Below, piece after piece: positions 26,431-35,111 of a DNA stretch of 64,000 bases. The translations under genes and the position numbers were made by a program. Position 1 is the stretch's first letter, and each line of letters starts with the position of its first letter. Source of the stretch: an uncultured Chitinophaga sp. (GTDB taxonomy: Bacteria; Bacteroidota; Bacteroidia; Chitinophagales; Chitinophagaceae); NCBI RefSeq assembly GCF_902168175.1, contig NZ_CABHOU010000041.1:1-64000 (forward strand), in the 5' to 3' direction. A model generated the notes under the pieces. It did not search any database. It had not been told where the DNA came from and saw nothing but the letters and a program-made list of their open reading frames with translations.

Positions 26431-26494
26431 GAAAAAATAAAGGGCGGTAAGAATACCGCCCTCAGTTATTTTAACCATATCCTATGAAAAACCT
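26431..26494 (-). ncRNA. Candidate small RNA, array unit 1
   Basis: On the minus strand TATCTTTG (26499-26506) is followed by about 65 nt and a perfect hairpin (26442-26449 with 26454-26461, core GGGCGG), then TTTATTTTTTCTC. This is promoter-to-terminator layout without a plausible ORF. The hairpin is a perfect palindrome in this unit, so it could also terminate EF-G2 mRNA. Expression is not shown. Confidence 0.4.
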
Positions 26495-26749
26495 AATGCA
26501 AAGATATGCTTGGCATTTTAAGTTACGGTATCAAATGAGTGAACGTCGTGTTTTAGTTGGTGAAAGTGTGTTAATGGAGGCTGTTAACGGAAATTTAACC
26601 ATCGTTAGTGGTGTATTATTTCCCTGCCTGGACTAAACGAGAATCTATAAGTCAATAACACACAAATTGAAACATCAATCGGCTGCAATAGTAGTAATGA
26701 AGATGGGTAATTGTTAGGTGAAGTGTTGGAGAGGAACCGGCAGTTGGGA

Positions 26750-26813
26750 GAAAAAATAAAGGGCGGTAAGAATACCACCCTCAGTTATTTTAACCATATC
26801 CTATGAAAAACCT
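26750..26813 (-). ncRNA. Candidate small RNA, array unit 2
   Basis: Same layout, box 26818-26825, hairpin 26761-26780. One hairpin base differs from unit 1: on the minus-strand RNA the pair becomes G.U, on the plus-strand RNA it would be a C-A mismatch. Confidence 0.42.
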
Positions 26814-27068
26814 AATGCAAAGATATGGCTGGCATTTTAAGATGCGGTATCAAATGAGTGAACGTCGTGTTTTACTTGGTGAAAGTGTAGTAATGGAGGC
26901 TGTTAACGGAAATTTAACCATCGTTAGTGGTGTATTGTTTCCCTGCCTGGACTAAACGAGAATCTATAAGTCGCTAACACACAAATTGAAACATCAATCG
27001 GCTGCAGTAGGAGTAATGAAGATGGGTAATGGTGAGGTGAAGTGTTGGAGAGGGAGCGGCAGTTGGGA

Positions 27069-27132
27069 GAAAAAATAAAGGGCGGTAAGAATACCACCCT
27101 CAGTTATTTTAACCATATCCTATGAAAAACCT
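27069..27132 (-). ncRNA. Candidate small RNA, array unit 3
   Basis: Same layout, box 27137-27144, hairpin 27080-27099 with the G.U pair. One base differs in the 5' part (CATCAGG for CATTAGG). Confidence 0.42.
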
Positions 27133-27375
27133 GATGCAAAGATATGCTTGGCATTTTAAGTTGCAGTATCAAATGAGTGAACGTCGTGTTTTAGTTGGTG
27201 AAAGTGTGTTAATGGAGGCTGTTAACGGAAATTTAACCATCGTTAGTTGTGTACCTGGAATAAACGAGAATCCATAAGTCGCTAACACACAAATTGAAAC
27301 ATCAATCGGCTGCAGTGGTAGTAATAAAGTGGGTAATGGTGAGGTGAAGTGTTTGAGAGGAATCGGCAGTTAGGA

Positions 27376-27439
27376 GAAAAAATAAAGGGCGGTAAGAATA
27401 CCACCCTCAGTTATTTTAACCATATCCTATGAAAAACCT
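27376..27439 (-). ncRNA. Candidate small RNA, array unit 4
   Basis: Same layout, box 27444-27451, hairpin 27387-27406 with the G.U pair; 5' part as in unit 3. Confidence 0.42.
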
Positions 27440-27695
27440 GATGCAAAGATATGGCTGGCATTTTAAGTTGCGGTATCAAATGAGTGAACGTCGTGTTTTA
27501 CTTGGTGAAAGTGTGGTAATGGAGGCTGTTAACGGAAATTTAACCATCGTTAGTGGTGTATTATTTCCCTGCCTGGACTAAACGAGAATCTATAAGTCGC
27601 TAATACACAAATTGAAACATCAATCGGCTGCAGTAGTAGTAATGAAGATGGGTAATTGTGAGGTGAAGTGTTGGAGAGGAAACCGGCAGTTAGGA

Positions 27696-27759
27696 GAAAA
27701 AATAAAGGGCGGTAAGAATACCACCCTCAGTTATTTTAACCATATCCTATGAAAAACCT
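27696..27759 (-). ncRNA. Candidate small RNA, array unit 5
   Basis: Same layout, box 27764-27771, hairpin 27707-27726. Upstream of the box the sequence has diverged from the other units, while the block from box to T-tract is intact. This supports the block as the conserved element. Confidence 0.42.
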
Positions 27760-27882
27760 AATGCAAAGATAGTCAGGCGCACTAACTATACAAATGCATA
27801 TTCGTGAAAGTCGTTTTTTTATTGGTAAACGATCCATATTGGCGGTTGTTAACTGAAATTTAACCAGTTGTGTTAGAATAGT

Positions 27883-27912
27883 CGTAAACGTTAGTTTACG
27901 TATAGTAAACTA
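27883..27912 (-). other. Two overlapping hairpins after comM
   Basis: CGTAAAC / GTTTACG (27883-27889 with 27894-27900) and TAGTTTAC / GTAAACTA (27892-27899 with 27905-27912) share the middle arm, so only one can form at a time. No T-tract follows, so this is not a standard terminator. Confidence 0.4.
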
Positions 27913-29454
27913 AATGCCCCAACTTTCCCGGTCAAGGTTGCGAAATTGAATGGCGGCTGCAACATGTTCGCTTTTAATGGCAGCACTTGCTTCCAGATCG
28001 GCTACAGTTCTGCTGACTTTCAATATTCTGTCGTAGGCCCTGGCTGAAAGATGCAGTCGCTCCATTGCTGTTTTTAACAGGTGCTGGCTCTGGGTGTCCA
28101 GTACGCAGATCTCTTTCAATTGTTTGCTGTTCATCTGCGCATTGCTGTAAACGCCTGCCTGCCCCTCGAAACGCTGTAGCTGTATGTTACGTGCTGCAAT
28201 AACGCGTTCCCGTATAGCGGCACTCGGTTCTGCGCTCTGTGTGGATGAGAACTCCGACTGGGCCACGGGTGTTACTTCTACATGCAAATCAATACGGTCG
28301 AGCAGCGGGCCGGATATTTTGGAGAAATATTTTTGTACCAGTGCTGGCGAACAGGTACAATCCCGGCTGGGATGATTAAAGTATCCACAAGGGCAGGGGT
28401 TAAGAGCTGCCAGCAGTAAAAAACCGGTCGGAAAATCTATCGACATACGCGCCCGTGAAATAGTAACACGCCTTTCTTCGATCGGTTGCCGCATTACTTC
28501 CAGCACACTGCGCTTAAACTCTGGTAATTCATCTAAAAATAAAATGCCATTATGTGCCAGCGATATTTCGCCCGGCTGCGGAATGCCATGCCCGCCACCT
28601 ACCAGCGCCACATCACTGATAGTATGATGTGGCGAACGGAACGGCCGCCGTGAAACGAGTGTCGCATTCTCCGGTAACTTTCCCGCCACGGAATGGATAC
28701 GTGTAGTTTCCAGCGCCTCCTGGAGGGTAAGCGGTGGTAAAATAGTGGGCATTCGCCGGGCCAGCATGGTTTTGCCTGCTCCGGGCGGACCAATGAGTAT
28801 CGCATTATGCCCGCCCGCCGCTGCAATTTCCAGTGCGCGTTTAATATTTTGCTGACCCTTCACTTCTGAAAAGTCCATCTCGAAATCGTATTGTGTCGCG
28901 AAAAATTCTTCCCTGGTTTGTACTACTACGGGCTGTAGTACGCTGTTCCCTTGAAAAAATTGGATAACCTCATTAATATGGTTGACGCCATACACATCCA
29001 GTTGCGATATCATTGCCGCTTCACGGGCATTTTGTGCCGGTAATATCAATCCCCTGAATCCTTCCTTTCTTGCCTGTAAAGCCATGGGTAATGCACCGCG
29101 TATGGGCTTCAAACTGCCGTCGAGCGATAACTCGCCCATAATAACATAGCTGCGCGGATCATCTTTTAAAGTGATCTGCTTCGATGCAGCAATTATACCC
29201 AATGCAATGGGGAGATCGTAAGCGGCACCTGCCTTTTTGATATCTGCCGGCGCCATGTTTACGATAGTGCGCAAACGCGGCAGCCTGTAACCTATGTTTT
29301 TTATCACCGCTTCAATCCGGTATTGGCTTTCTTTCACCGCATTGTCGGGTAAACCCACGATATAAGTTTTGGTGCCCTGGACTATATTTACTTCTATCGA
29401 TATGGTAATGGCATCTATCCCGAAAACAGCGCTGCCAAAGGTTTTGATTAACAT
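27910..29454 (-). CDS. comM: YifB/ComM family Mg-chelatase-like AAA+ ATPase
   Basis: 514 residues from ATG 29454 (MLIKTFGSAVFGIDAITISI). An N-terminal Lon-protease-like S5 fold (about 1-170) precedes the AAA+ module with Walker A GPPGAGKTMLARRMP and Walker B ILFLDELPEF, and a C-terminal Mg-chelatase lid with Cys-rich NPCPCGYF. ComM orthologues are hexameric branch-migration helicases that help integrate DNA during natural transformation. No other competence gene is nearby. An in-frame TTG lies two codons upstream but ATG fits better. Confidence 0.92.
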   Translation of the reverse strand: MLIKTFGSAVFGIDAITISIEVNIVQGTKTYIVGLPDNAVKESQYRIEAVIKNIGYRLPRLRTIVNMAPADIKKAGAAYDLPIALGIIAASKQITLKDDPRSYVIMGELSLDGSLKPIRGALPMALQARKEGFRGLILPAQNAREAAMISQLDVYGVNHINEVIQFFQGNSVLQPVVVQTREEFFATQYDFEMDFSEVKGQQNIKRALEIAAAGGHNAILIGPPGAGKTMLARRMPTILPPLTLQEALETTRIHSVAGKLPENATLVSRRPFRSPHHTISDVALVGGGHGIPQPGEISLAHNGILFLDELPEFKRSVLEVMRQPIEERRVTISRARMSIDFPTGFLLLAALNPCPCGYFNHPSRDCTCSPALVQKYFSKISGPLLDRIDLHVEVTPVAQSEFSSTQSAEPSAAIRERVIAARNIQLQRFEGQAGVYSNAQMNSKQLKEICVLDTQSQHLLKTAMERLHLSARAYDRILKVSRTVADLEASAAIKSEHVAAAIQFRNLDRESWGI

Positions 29455-29510
29455 GCACAATGGTTGGTTTACAGCGAATGTAGCAATTAAACCAATCCGT
29501 TTAATAACGC

Positions 29511-29550
29511 AAAATCGGATGCGGTGTATACATATACAATCGCATCCGAT
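29511..29550 (-). terminator. Hairpin upstream of comM, after nothing on its own strand except comM start region
   Basis: Perfect 10-bp stem ATCGGATGCG / CGCATCCGAT with a 17-nt loop, located between comM (starts 29454) and the end of the MutS-like gene (29573). It lies just past the MutS-like stop on the minus strand and is followed there by TTTTGCG, so it probably ends that transcript. Confidence 0.55.
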
Positions 29551-29572
29551 CTCCAGTGGAACTGAGAAATTG

Positions 29573-30907
29573 TCAGTTTGACTTCATGCCTTCGAGCAGA
29601 TCTAATACTTTTTCGCGCTTCAAAATCAGGTATCCTATCTTCTCTTTCGCAATGCCGTCTTTTAACTGGTAAGTAAAATAAAGAGTATCGTCAATTACCT
29701 GCGACTCGAAGTGTTTAAAGATAATACTGCCATCTTTCTGCAGATCGTCGGCAATTTCATAAAGGTGGGTGGAGAGTATGAAAAGGGAATGGCGGTTGTG
29801 TAGTAATCCACGTATCACGGCCAGGGAACAGTTTCTCGCGTCTTCAACATTCGTACCTTTAAACATCTCATCAATAAGAATTAGCCAGTTTTTTCCATCA
29901 CTGATTTTGATGATCGTGTTTTTAATACGCTGCACTTCGCTGTAGAAATAACTCTCTCCCTTAAAAATATTATCCTGCACCTGTATATTACTAAGTATTC
30001 CATGAAAGAAACTCAGCTCCATCCTGTGCGCAGGTACGCCCATGCCAATATGCGCCAGGAACACCGCCACTCCAACTGCTTTAATAAAGGTGGTTTTACC
30101 GGCCATGTTAGCACCGGTCAGGAACATAAAGTGGTGCTCCTTTGTAAAGGTGGTGTCGTAGGCTACAGGCTGTGGGAGAATAATATGGTAAAGTCCCTTT
30201 GCATCGATATAGGGATCTTTGCCCTCACGAAAAACCGGGAACTTCAGGTTGAAGCGCTTAACGGCCATCGCCATGCTGTAATAGGCATCTAGTCGTGTAT
30301 ACAGCTCCGTTAGTTCCCACAATACTTTTTTATGCTTTTTGCGGATAAGGTTGTCGTACCGCAGTATTTGTATGTAATTAAGGGTGCCGGCTGCTTCCTT
30401 TCCGATGATATCATCAAACTCACGCTGACGTAACAGGTGCGCCGCCCGCTCTACCAGGCTGCGGAGAATAGAAGGGGTTTCGGGCTTGTTATAAGTGTCG
30501 GCCAACTGTCTGAAGCCCAGCAGCAGGTTTAGTAACTGTGTAAACGAAAACCGGATGAAGCCGAAGTCGGGTGCATAAATGGTTTTCATCATCGTTGCGC
30601 TTACCACAAGGCCAAGTCCGTCGGCACTGGAAATAGGTTCAATGTCAGCGGTGAGGTAATTTTCAACCACGACTATAGTACCATTGGTAATAGTACTCGG
30701 CCACTGATTTTCCTGTTCCAGGATAAACTGTAACATTTCCTGCCGGTGCTGGATGGATTGTATGTCTTTTAACGGGTTGGCAAAAAGAGTCCGCAAATAA
30801 TCCCGTCCCCCCGAAGTGGTAGTAAAATCCAGCTTGTGTAACAGCGAATACTCCTCATCGCGGTTAAAAATAGAAAGGTCGAGATAGGTCGTTTTGTCCA
30901 GTTCCAT
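29573..30907 (-). CDS. MutS-related ATPase without mismatch-recognition domain
   Basis: 444 residues from ATG 30907 (MELDKTTYLDLSIF). The C-terminal ATPase is clear: Walker A TGANMAGKTTFIKAVG, signature region ESYFYSEVQRI, Walker B WLILIDEMFKGTN, and HLYEIADDL. The N-terminal part resembles the MutS core/lever helices; the mismatch-binding domain I (with its Phe-X-Glu) and connector are missing. Stand-alone MutS-like proteins of this length are common in Bacteroidota; function unknown, so not mutS proper. Confidence 0.88.
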   Translation of the reverse strand: MELDKTTYLDLSIFNRDEEYSLLHKLDFTTTSGGRDYLRTLFANPLKDIQSIQHRQEMLQFILEQENQWPSTITNGTIVVVENYLTADIEPISSADGLGLVVSATMMKTIYAPDFGFIRFSFTQLLNLLLGFRQLADTYNKPETPSILRSLVERAAHLLRQREFDDIIGKEAAGTLNYIQILRYDNLIRKKHKKVLWELTELYTRLDAYYSMAMAVKRFNLKFPVFREGKDPYIDAKGLYHIILPQPVAYDTTFTKEHHFMFLTGANMAGKTTFIKAVGVAVFLAHIGMGVPAHRMELSFFHGILSNIQVQDNIFKGESYFYSEVQRIKNTIIKISDGKNWLILIDEMFKGTNVEDARNCSLAVIRGLLHNRHSLFILSTHLYEIADDLQKDGSIIFKHFESQVIDDTLYFTYQLKDGIAKEKIGYLILKREKVLDLLEGMKSN

Positions 30908-31054
30908 TCGCAACGTATTTTAAGTGAAATTACAGTTAATAGGGATAAAATTAAAGGCCTTGCTGCCATTCGGAAGGGAAGATGCGAAGTTGGTTTTTTT
31001 CCATAAACAGGGGTAGGATAGGGCCGCCACCTTAACGGCGACGGCCATGTCTGA

Positions 31055-32398
31055 TTATCTTGCAAATAACAACCTTTGTCCTTTTACACTTTCGTTAAAC
31101 TGACCCTGCTGGTAGGCAAGATGGCCATTTACAAAGGTGTGGGTAAGTGCCGCCGGGAAGGTGTGACCTTCGAAGGGGCTCCAGGCGCAATGGTAGTAGA
31201 TATTATCTTTGGTTACGGTTGTGCTGGCGTTAAGGTCGGCAATTACACAGTCTGCAAAATAACCTTCGCGCAGGTATCCTCTTTCTTTTATCTGGAAACA
31301 GATGGCCGGTGCATGGCTCATTTTCTCTACCATCTTCTCAATGGTAAAACGGCCCTGTTTCACGGCTTCCAACATCATTAATACGGTATGTTGTACCAAT
31401 GGCACGCCCGACGGCGATTGCAGGTAAGGCTGTTCTTTCTCGTCCCAGGTATGGGGCGCATGGTCGGTGGCGATAATGTCCAGGCGATCGTCTACCAGGG
31501 CTTTCCACAGCGCTTCTCTGTGTTTAGGCGCTTTGATAGCGGGATTGCATTTGATGAGGTTGCCGTATTTCGCGTAGTCGTCGGCGGTGAAGTACAGGTG
31601 ATGTACACATACTTCCGCGGTAATACGTTTCTCCGCCAGTGGCAGCATATTCGAGAACAGTTGTAACTCTTTTTCTGTGGAGATGTGGAGTATATGCAGG
31701 CGGCTGTCGTATTTTTTGGCCAACTGCACGGCAGTAAACGATGATTCGAAACAGGCGTCTTCATTGCGGATCAGCGGATGATCGGCGGCGGAGAGCTGGT
31801 CTCCTTTGTTGCGTTTAAACTGCTCCATGTTCTCGCGGATGATCTTCTCATCTTCGCAATGGGTGGCAATCAGCAGCTCGGTACCCCCAAATATTTTGTT
31901 CAGGGTAACGAAGTTGTCGACCAGCATATTACCGGTGGAGGAACCCATGAATATTTTTACACCGCATACACGGTCTTTTTTCTCATTTGTACGCAACACT
32001 TCTTCTGCATTATCGTTGCTCACTCCCATAAAAAAGGAATAGTTAGCGATGGAGGTGTTGGCGCCGATGGTGTATTTGTCTTCCAGTCGTTCCTGGGTAA
32101 TGGCCTCGGGTTTGGTGTTAGGCATCTCCATAAAGCTGGTAACGCCGCCCGCCACGGCTGCCCGCGCTTCGGAGTGGATATTGGCTTTGTGGGTAAGGCC
32201 AGGCTCGCGGAAATGCACCTGGTCGTCTATAGCACCGGGCAGCAGGTGTTTGCCTTCGCCGTTAATCTCGGTGTAATTACTTTTTTCATTGATTTGCGGG
32301 GCTATTTTCTCAATGCGCCCGTTGCGGAGCAGTACATCCTGTACCTGCGTGCGGCCTTCGTTTACCACCGCAATATTCCTGATCAAATAATTTTGCAT
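31055..32398 (-). CDS. pyrC: Dihydroorotase
   Basis: 447 residues, amidohydrolase fold. Converts carbamoyl-aspartate to dihydroorotate in pyrimidine synthesis. Seen: IDDQVHFREPG at 57-67, ATHCEDEKI, LHILHISTEKE and the catalytic Asp in IATDHAPH. The class I zinc motif is normally DxHVHFREPG; here the first His is Gln60. I recall Gln at this place in other Bacteroidota dihydroorotases, so it may be lineage-specific, not inactivation. A TACCTTTG box stands 4 nt before the ATG. pyrD is also in the window but 24 kb away. Confidence 0.92.
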   Translation of the reverse strand: MQNYLIRNIAVVNEGRTQVQDVLLRNGRIEKIAPQINEKSNYTEINGEGKHLLPGAIDDQVHFREPGLTHKANIHSEARAAVAGGVTSFMEMPNTKPEAITQERLEDKYTIGANTSIANYSFFMGVSNDNAEEVLRTNEKKDRVCGVKIFMGSSTGNMLVDNFVTLNKIFGGTELLIATHCEDEKIIRENMEQFKRNKGDQLSAADHPLIRNEDACFESSFTAVQLAKKYDSRLHILHISTEKELQLFSNMLPLAEKRITAEVCVHHLYFTADDYAKYGNLIKCNPAIKAPKHREALWKALVDDRLDIIATDHAPHTWDEKEQPYLQSPSGVPLVQHTVLMMLEAVKQGRFTIEKMVEKMSHAPAICFQIKERGYLREGYFADCVIADLNASTTVTKDNIYYHCAWSPFEGHTFPAALTHTFVNGHLAYQQGQFNESVKGQRLLFAR

Positions 32399-32402
32399 GC
32401 CG

Positions 32403-32410
32403 CAAAGGTA
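32403..32410 (-). promoter_or_regulatory. -7 box of pyrC, leaderless
   Basis: TACCTTTGCGGCATG on the minus strand, identical over 15 bases to the start of the ABC exporter gene. Confidence 0.65.
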
Positions 32411-32451
32411 TTAAATCCTTGCGCGCTATCAGCAGCCGGGGCTATTAAAAA

Positions 32452-33147
32452 TCAACCTTCAAGGTGAATGGAGAATACGATCATGCGGGTTTTAAGCGAT
32501 TCTACGTTGTTGGAATAGCGCAGCGCGTTATCGCGCACATGCACATCTCCCAAACCGTTACTGATCTTGAACTCGGGGGCAAAAATGAAGCTCTGGAAGT
32601 AAAATTCAAAGCCCGCGCCTACTTCGTAACCGTAGTCGCCTTTTTTAACCTTCACCAGGTCTTCTGCCCGGCGCGCCCTTGCGTTCGACGCCAGATCGTA
32701 ATCGTACTTCATGCCGGCAATGGTGTACACGCGCATGTTCCGTATACGGTCGGACTTAAACTTGATCTGGAAAGGAAAGCTCAGCAGGATGGACTCGATG
32801 TTTTTCGAGGTTTCCTGCGAAGGGTATTGCTCTTTATAATAAAGATGCTTGGAGGCGAAAATCAACTGCGGGTTAAAACGAAGGTCGAAACGTTTGTTCA
32901 GCCGCAGGTTGGCCAGCAATCCGAGGTTAAAACCTACGGTTTTCAACGGCTCTATCACCATTATGGTGTCCTGCGTCAGGAAACGATCGGAGTGGTAAAG
33001 TTTGAAATTAGACTGGTTGGTGGCAAGCGTAATACCGAAATAGTAGGGCTTTTGATCATGTTCTTCCATGTTCAATTGCGCACTGGCCGGTAAATAGGTT
33101 AAACACAGGATAAGCAGCCCTATCGGGTAGCGCAATAAACGGAGCAT
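32452..33147 (-). CDS. porT: PorT-like outer-membrane beta-barrel protein
   Basis: 231 residues from ATG 33147 (MLRLLRYPIGLLILCLTYLP), with a signal peptide ending ASAQ; an in-frame ATG at 33171 would add 8 residues. The rest alternates as in small outer-membrane barrels (FGITLATNQSNFKLYH, GFNLGLLANLRLNKRFDLR, FAPEFKISNG) and fits the PorT family, a type IX secretion component. The gene overlaps the 3' end of menG/ubiE, the order seen in many Bacteroidota, which supports the call. A T9SS substrate is encoded at 16953. Confidence 0.85.
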   Translation of the reverse strand: MLRLLRYPIGLLILCLTYLPASAQLNMEEHDQKPYYFGITLATNQSNFKLYHSDRFLTQDTIMVIEPLKTVGFNLGLLANLRLNKRFDLRFNPQLIFASKHLYYKEQYPSQETSKNIESILLSFPFQIKFKSDRIRNMRVYTIAGMKYDYDLASNARARRAEDLVKVKKGDYGYEVGAGFEFYFQSFIFAPEFKISNGLGDVHVRDNALRYSNNVESLKTRMIVFSIHLEG

Positions 33148-33866
33148 ATGCCGAAAGTTAGTGTTTTGCATGTAACGGACTGAAAGCCAAGGCCATTAAG
33201 TATACTTACCATGGCTTGTCCCTGTGGGAAAGCTTTTACCGAATCGGGTAGGTAACTGTAGGCGGCTTCGCTTTTTGCTATATACTTCCCGATAAGCGGG
33301 GTAATGTAGCGGAAATAAAAATTGTACAACTGCTTAACGGGGAAGGCGGTAGGATTGGAAAACTCCAGGATCACTACTTTTCCTCCAGGCCTCAGTACCC
33401 GCCTCATTTCAGATAACCCTTTTTCCAGGTTTTCGAAATTGCGCACACCAAAGGCAACCGTTATCGCATCAAACGTTTCATCGGGGAAAGTTATTGTTTC
33501 GCTATCGCCTGCCTGCAGGGTGATCTTGTGCGACAAACCGAGTTTTTCGATCTTCTGCCGACCCAGTTCCAGCATGCCTTCGGATATATCTATGCCGGTT
33601 ATTTTGTCGGGGTTAAGGGTTTTATTGGCCCTGATAGCAAAATCGCCTGTGCCGGTAGCCACATCCAGCATATTTTTTGGCTTCAGGGATTTTAGCTGTT
33701 GAAGGGCTATCCTGCGCCATATGTGGTCTATTCCCAGCGACATAAAGTGGTTCATGAAGTCGTATCTGCCTGCAATCTGATCGAACATGCTCGCTATCTG
33801 CTCCTTCTTGCTTAATTTTGACTCCTTGAAAGGGATCACTTTCTGAACTGTCTCGGTATTTGCCAT
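33120..33866 (-). CDS. ubiE: Demethylmenaquinone methyltransferase
   Basis: 248 residues from ATG 33866 (MANTETVQKVIPFKE). SAM-binding motif LDVATGTGDFAIRA, then GIDISEGML, DAITVAFGVRNFENL, RPGGKVVILEFSNP and the typical end LTFGICSVY. It methylates demethylmenaquinone to menaquinone, the quinone used in this phylum (also called menG). A TAACTTTG box sits 6 nt before the ATG. porT overlaps downstream; engB diverges upstream. Confidence 0.95.
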   Translation of the reverse strand: MANTETVQKVIPFKESKLSKKEQIASMFDQIAGRYDFMNHFMSLGIDHIWRRIALQQLKSLKPKNMLDVATGTGDFAIRANKTLNPDKITGIDISEGMLELGRQKIEKLGLSHKITLQAGDSETITFPDETFDAITVAFGVRNFENLEKGLSEMRRVLRPGGKVVILEFSNPTAFPVKQLYNFYFRYITPLIGKYIAKSEAAYSYLPDSVKAFPQGQAMVSILNGLGFQSVTCKTLTFGICSVYCATR

Positions 33867-33872
33867 AGGCAG

Positions 33873-33880
33873 CAAAGTTA
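33873..33880 (-). promoter_or_regulatory. -7 box of ubiE, near-leaderless
   Basis: TAACTTTG, then CTGCCT, then ATG on the minus strand. Confidence 0.62.
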
Positions 33881-33953
33881 GCTAAAAAAGGTTTTCGGCG
33901 AAGCTCCCGGTTGCCCTGAATTGCCAGGGCAGGTAAAATTTAAATAGAAGAAA

Positions 33954-34568
33954 ATGGATATTAACATCAAATCAGCAGAATATATTATCAGCAGCCCCGA
34001 CTGGGAAAAGTGTCCTCCGCCTGATATGCCTGAATATGCCTTCATCGGCCGGTCTAATGTGGGCAAGTCGTCGCTGATCAATATGATCACTGGCCGGGAG
34101 AAGCTGGCGAAAACCTCTGGTACCCCGGGTAAAACACAGCTAATCAACCATTTTCTGATTAATAACCAATGGTATATCGTGGATTTGCCGGGTTACGGCT
34201 TCGCAAAGGTTTCTCAGTCGCAAAGGCGGCAGTGGAGCCAGATGATCGAAAATTATCTTCGTAAAAGGACCAGCCTGGTAAATGTTTTTGTGTTAATCGA
34301 CAGCCGGCACAGCCCACAGCAGCTCGATCTCGATTTCGTGAACCAACTGGGCGAATGGCAGGTACCTTTCAGCCTGGTGTTTACCAAGGCCGATAAAACC
34401 ACACAGCTCGAAGTAAGCCGTAACATCAAGGCTTTCCTCAATAAACTCCGCGAAAACTGGGAATTTTTGCCGGCACACTATGTAACTTCTACCGTAAAAA
34501 GAATGGGGAGAGACAAGATCCTCGCCTTTGTAGACGAGTTAAATGCGAGGTTCAGGGGGCTTGCATGA
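33954..34568 (+). CDS. engB: Ribosome biogenesis GTPase EngB (YihA/YsxC)
   Basis: 204 residues, normal length. G1 GRSNVGKSSLIN, G3 DLPGYGFAKVS, G4 TKADK and G5 near VTSTVKRMGRDKI are present. EngB binds the 50S precursor late in large-subunit assembly and is usually essential. Divergent from ubiE with 87 bp between the starts; no clear plus-strand promoter box is visible in that gap. Confidence 0.96.
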   Translation: MDINIKSAEYIISSPDWEKCPPPDMPEYAFIGRSNVGKSSLINMITGREKLAKTSGTPGKTQLINHFLINNQWYIVDLPGYGFAKVSQSQRRQWSQMIENYLRKRTSLVNVFVLIDSRHSPQQLDLDFVNQLGEWQVPFSLVFTKADKTTQLEVSRNIKAFLNKLRENWEFLPAHYVTSTVKRMGRDKILAFVDELNARFRGLA

Positions 34569-34640
34569 GGGTGACGGTCCCTCCTGGCGCGTGTCCGCAC
34601 CAAAAAATAAATAGATGCTCCCGGCAGTTTACCGGTAAAA

Positions 34641-35111
34641 TCAGTTCACCATCTTGTTTGCACAGCTACTGCTGGCAAAAGCTTCTGGTTTGGCTTTAAA
34701 GGCGAAGCCCATACCCAGTATATAGCCCATGGCCTCCCGTAAGGCCAGGTTGCTCTTAAACTGGGGATTGGTGTTAATGTCTGCATGCACTTCCATGTCT
34801 ACATCGTACAACGTAAACAGGTCGCAAAGCTCGTAGGCTATTTCTATGCTTTTGGCCACTTCCACGAGCATACGTTCCTTAATGGAATATACATCGCGTG
34901 TTTTCTCGTTGTGGATAAACATAAAGCCGCCGTGCCCTTCACGCAGGAACACAATTACGGTGGCAAATTCCGTTTCCAGTCCTTTTACCTGGGAGTCGGT
35001 GCCAATGCAAACTTTTAACTTGAAATGCTGGCTTTCACGCACAATCGCGTGTTCTACTTCTTCTTTGATGGGTAGGTTGATGGACTCCCCGTTGAATCGT
35101 CTCCACTTCAT
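34641..35111 (-). CDS. YkuK/DUF458 family RNase H-like protein
   Basis: 156 residues. CIGTDSQVKG carries the first acidic residue expected of an RNase H-like fold, VDMEVHADINTNPQFKS another, and the C-terminal GYILGMGFAFKAKPEAFASS is typical of DUF458. Nuclease activity has not been demonstrated for the family as far as I know. Last of a minus-strand run of four genes (37204 down to 34641), separated from the previous one by 212 bp. Confidence 0.85.
   Translation of the reverse strand: MKWRRFNGESINLPIKEEVEHAIVRESQHFKLKVCIGTDSQVKGLETEFATVIVFLREGHGGFMFIHNEKTRDVYSIKERMLVEVAKSIEIAYELCDLFTLYDVDMEVHADINTNPQFKSNLALREAMGYILGMGFAFKAKPEAFASSSCANKMVN

Larger units (their letters stand above)
26428..27771 (-). 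repeat. Tandem array of five ~319-bp units
   Basis: Unit landmarks recur at 319, 319, 307 and 320 bp. Each unit is a conserved block of about 77 bp (hairpin plus box) and a spacer of about 240 bp; the four spacers are also nearly identical, one with an 11-bp deletion. The first block begins exactly at the T-tract (minus strand) of a hairpin, and in the fifth copy identity stops exactly at TATCTTTG. Degenerate similarity continues to about 27865. It fills the gap between the convergent EF-G2 and comM genes. Confidence 0.9.

Noticed and set aside
26484..26636. 50-codon ORFs in the array listed as genes
   Set aside because: Mostly amino-acid-changing differences between copies, no ribosome-binding signal, one copy with altered end and one truncated at seven codons. 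Kept as a finding only.
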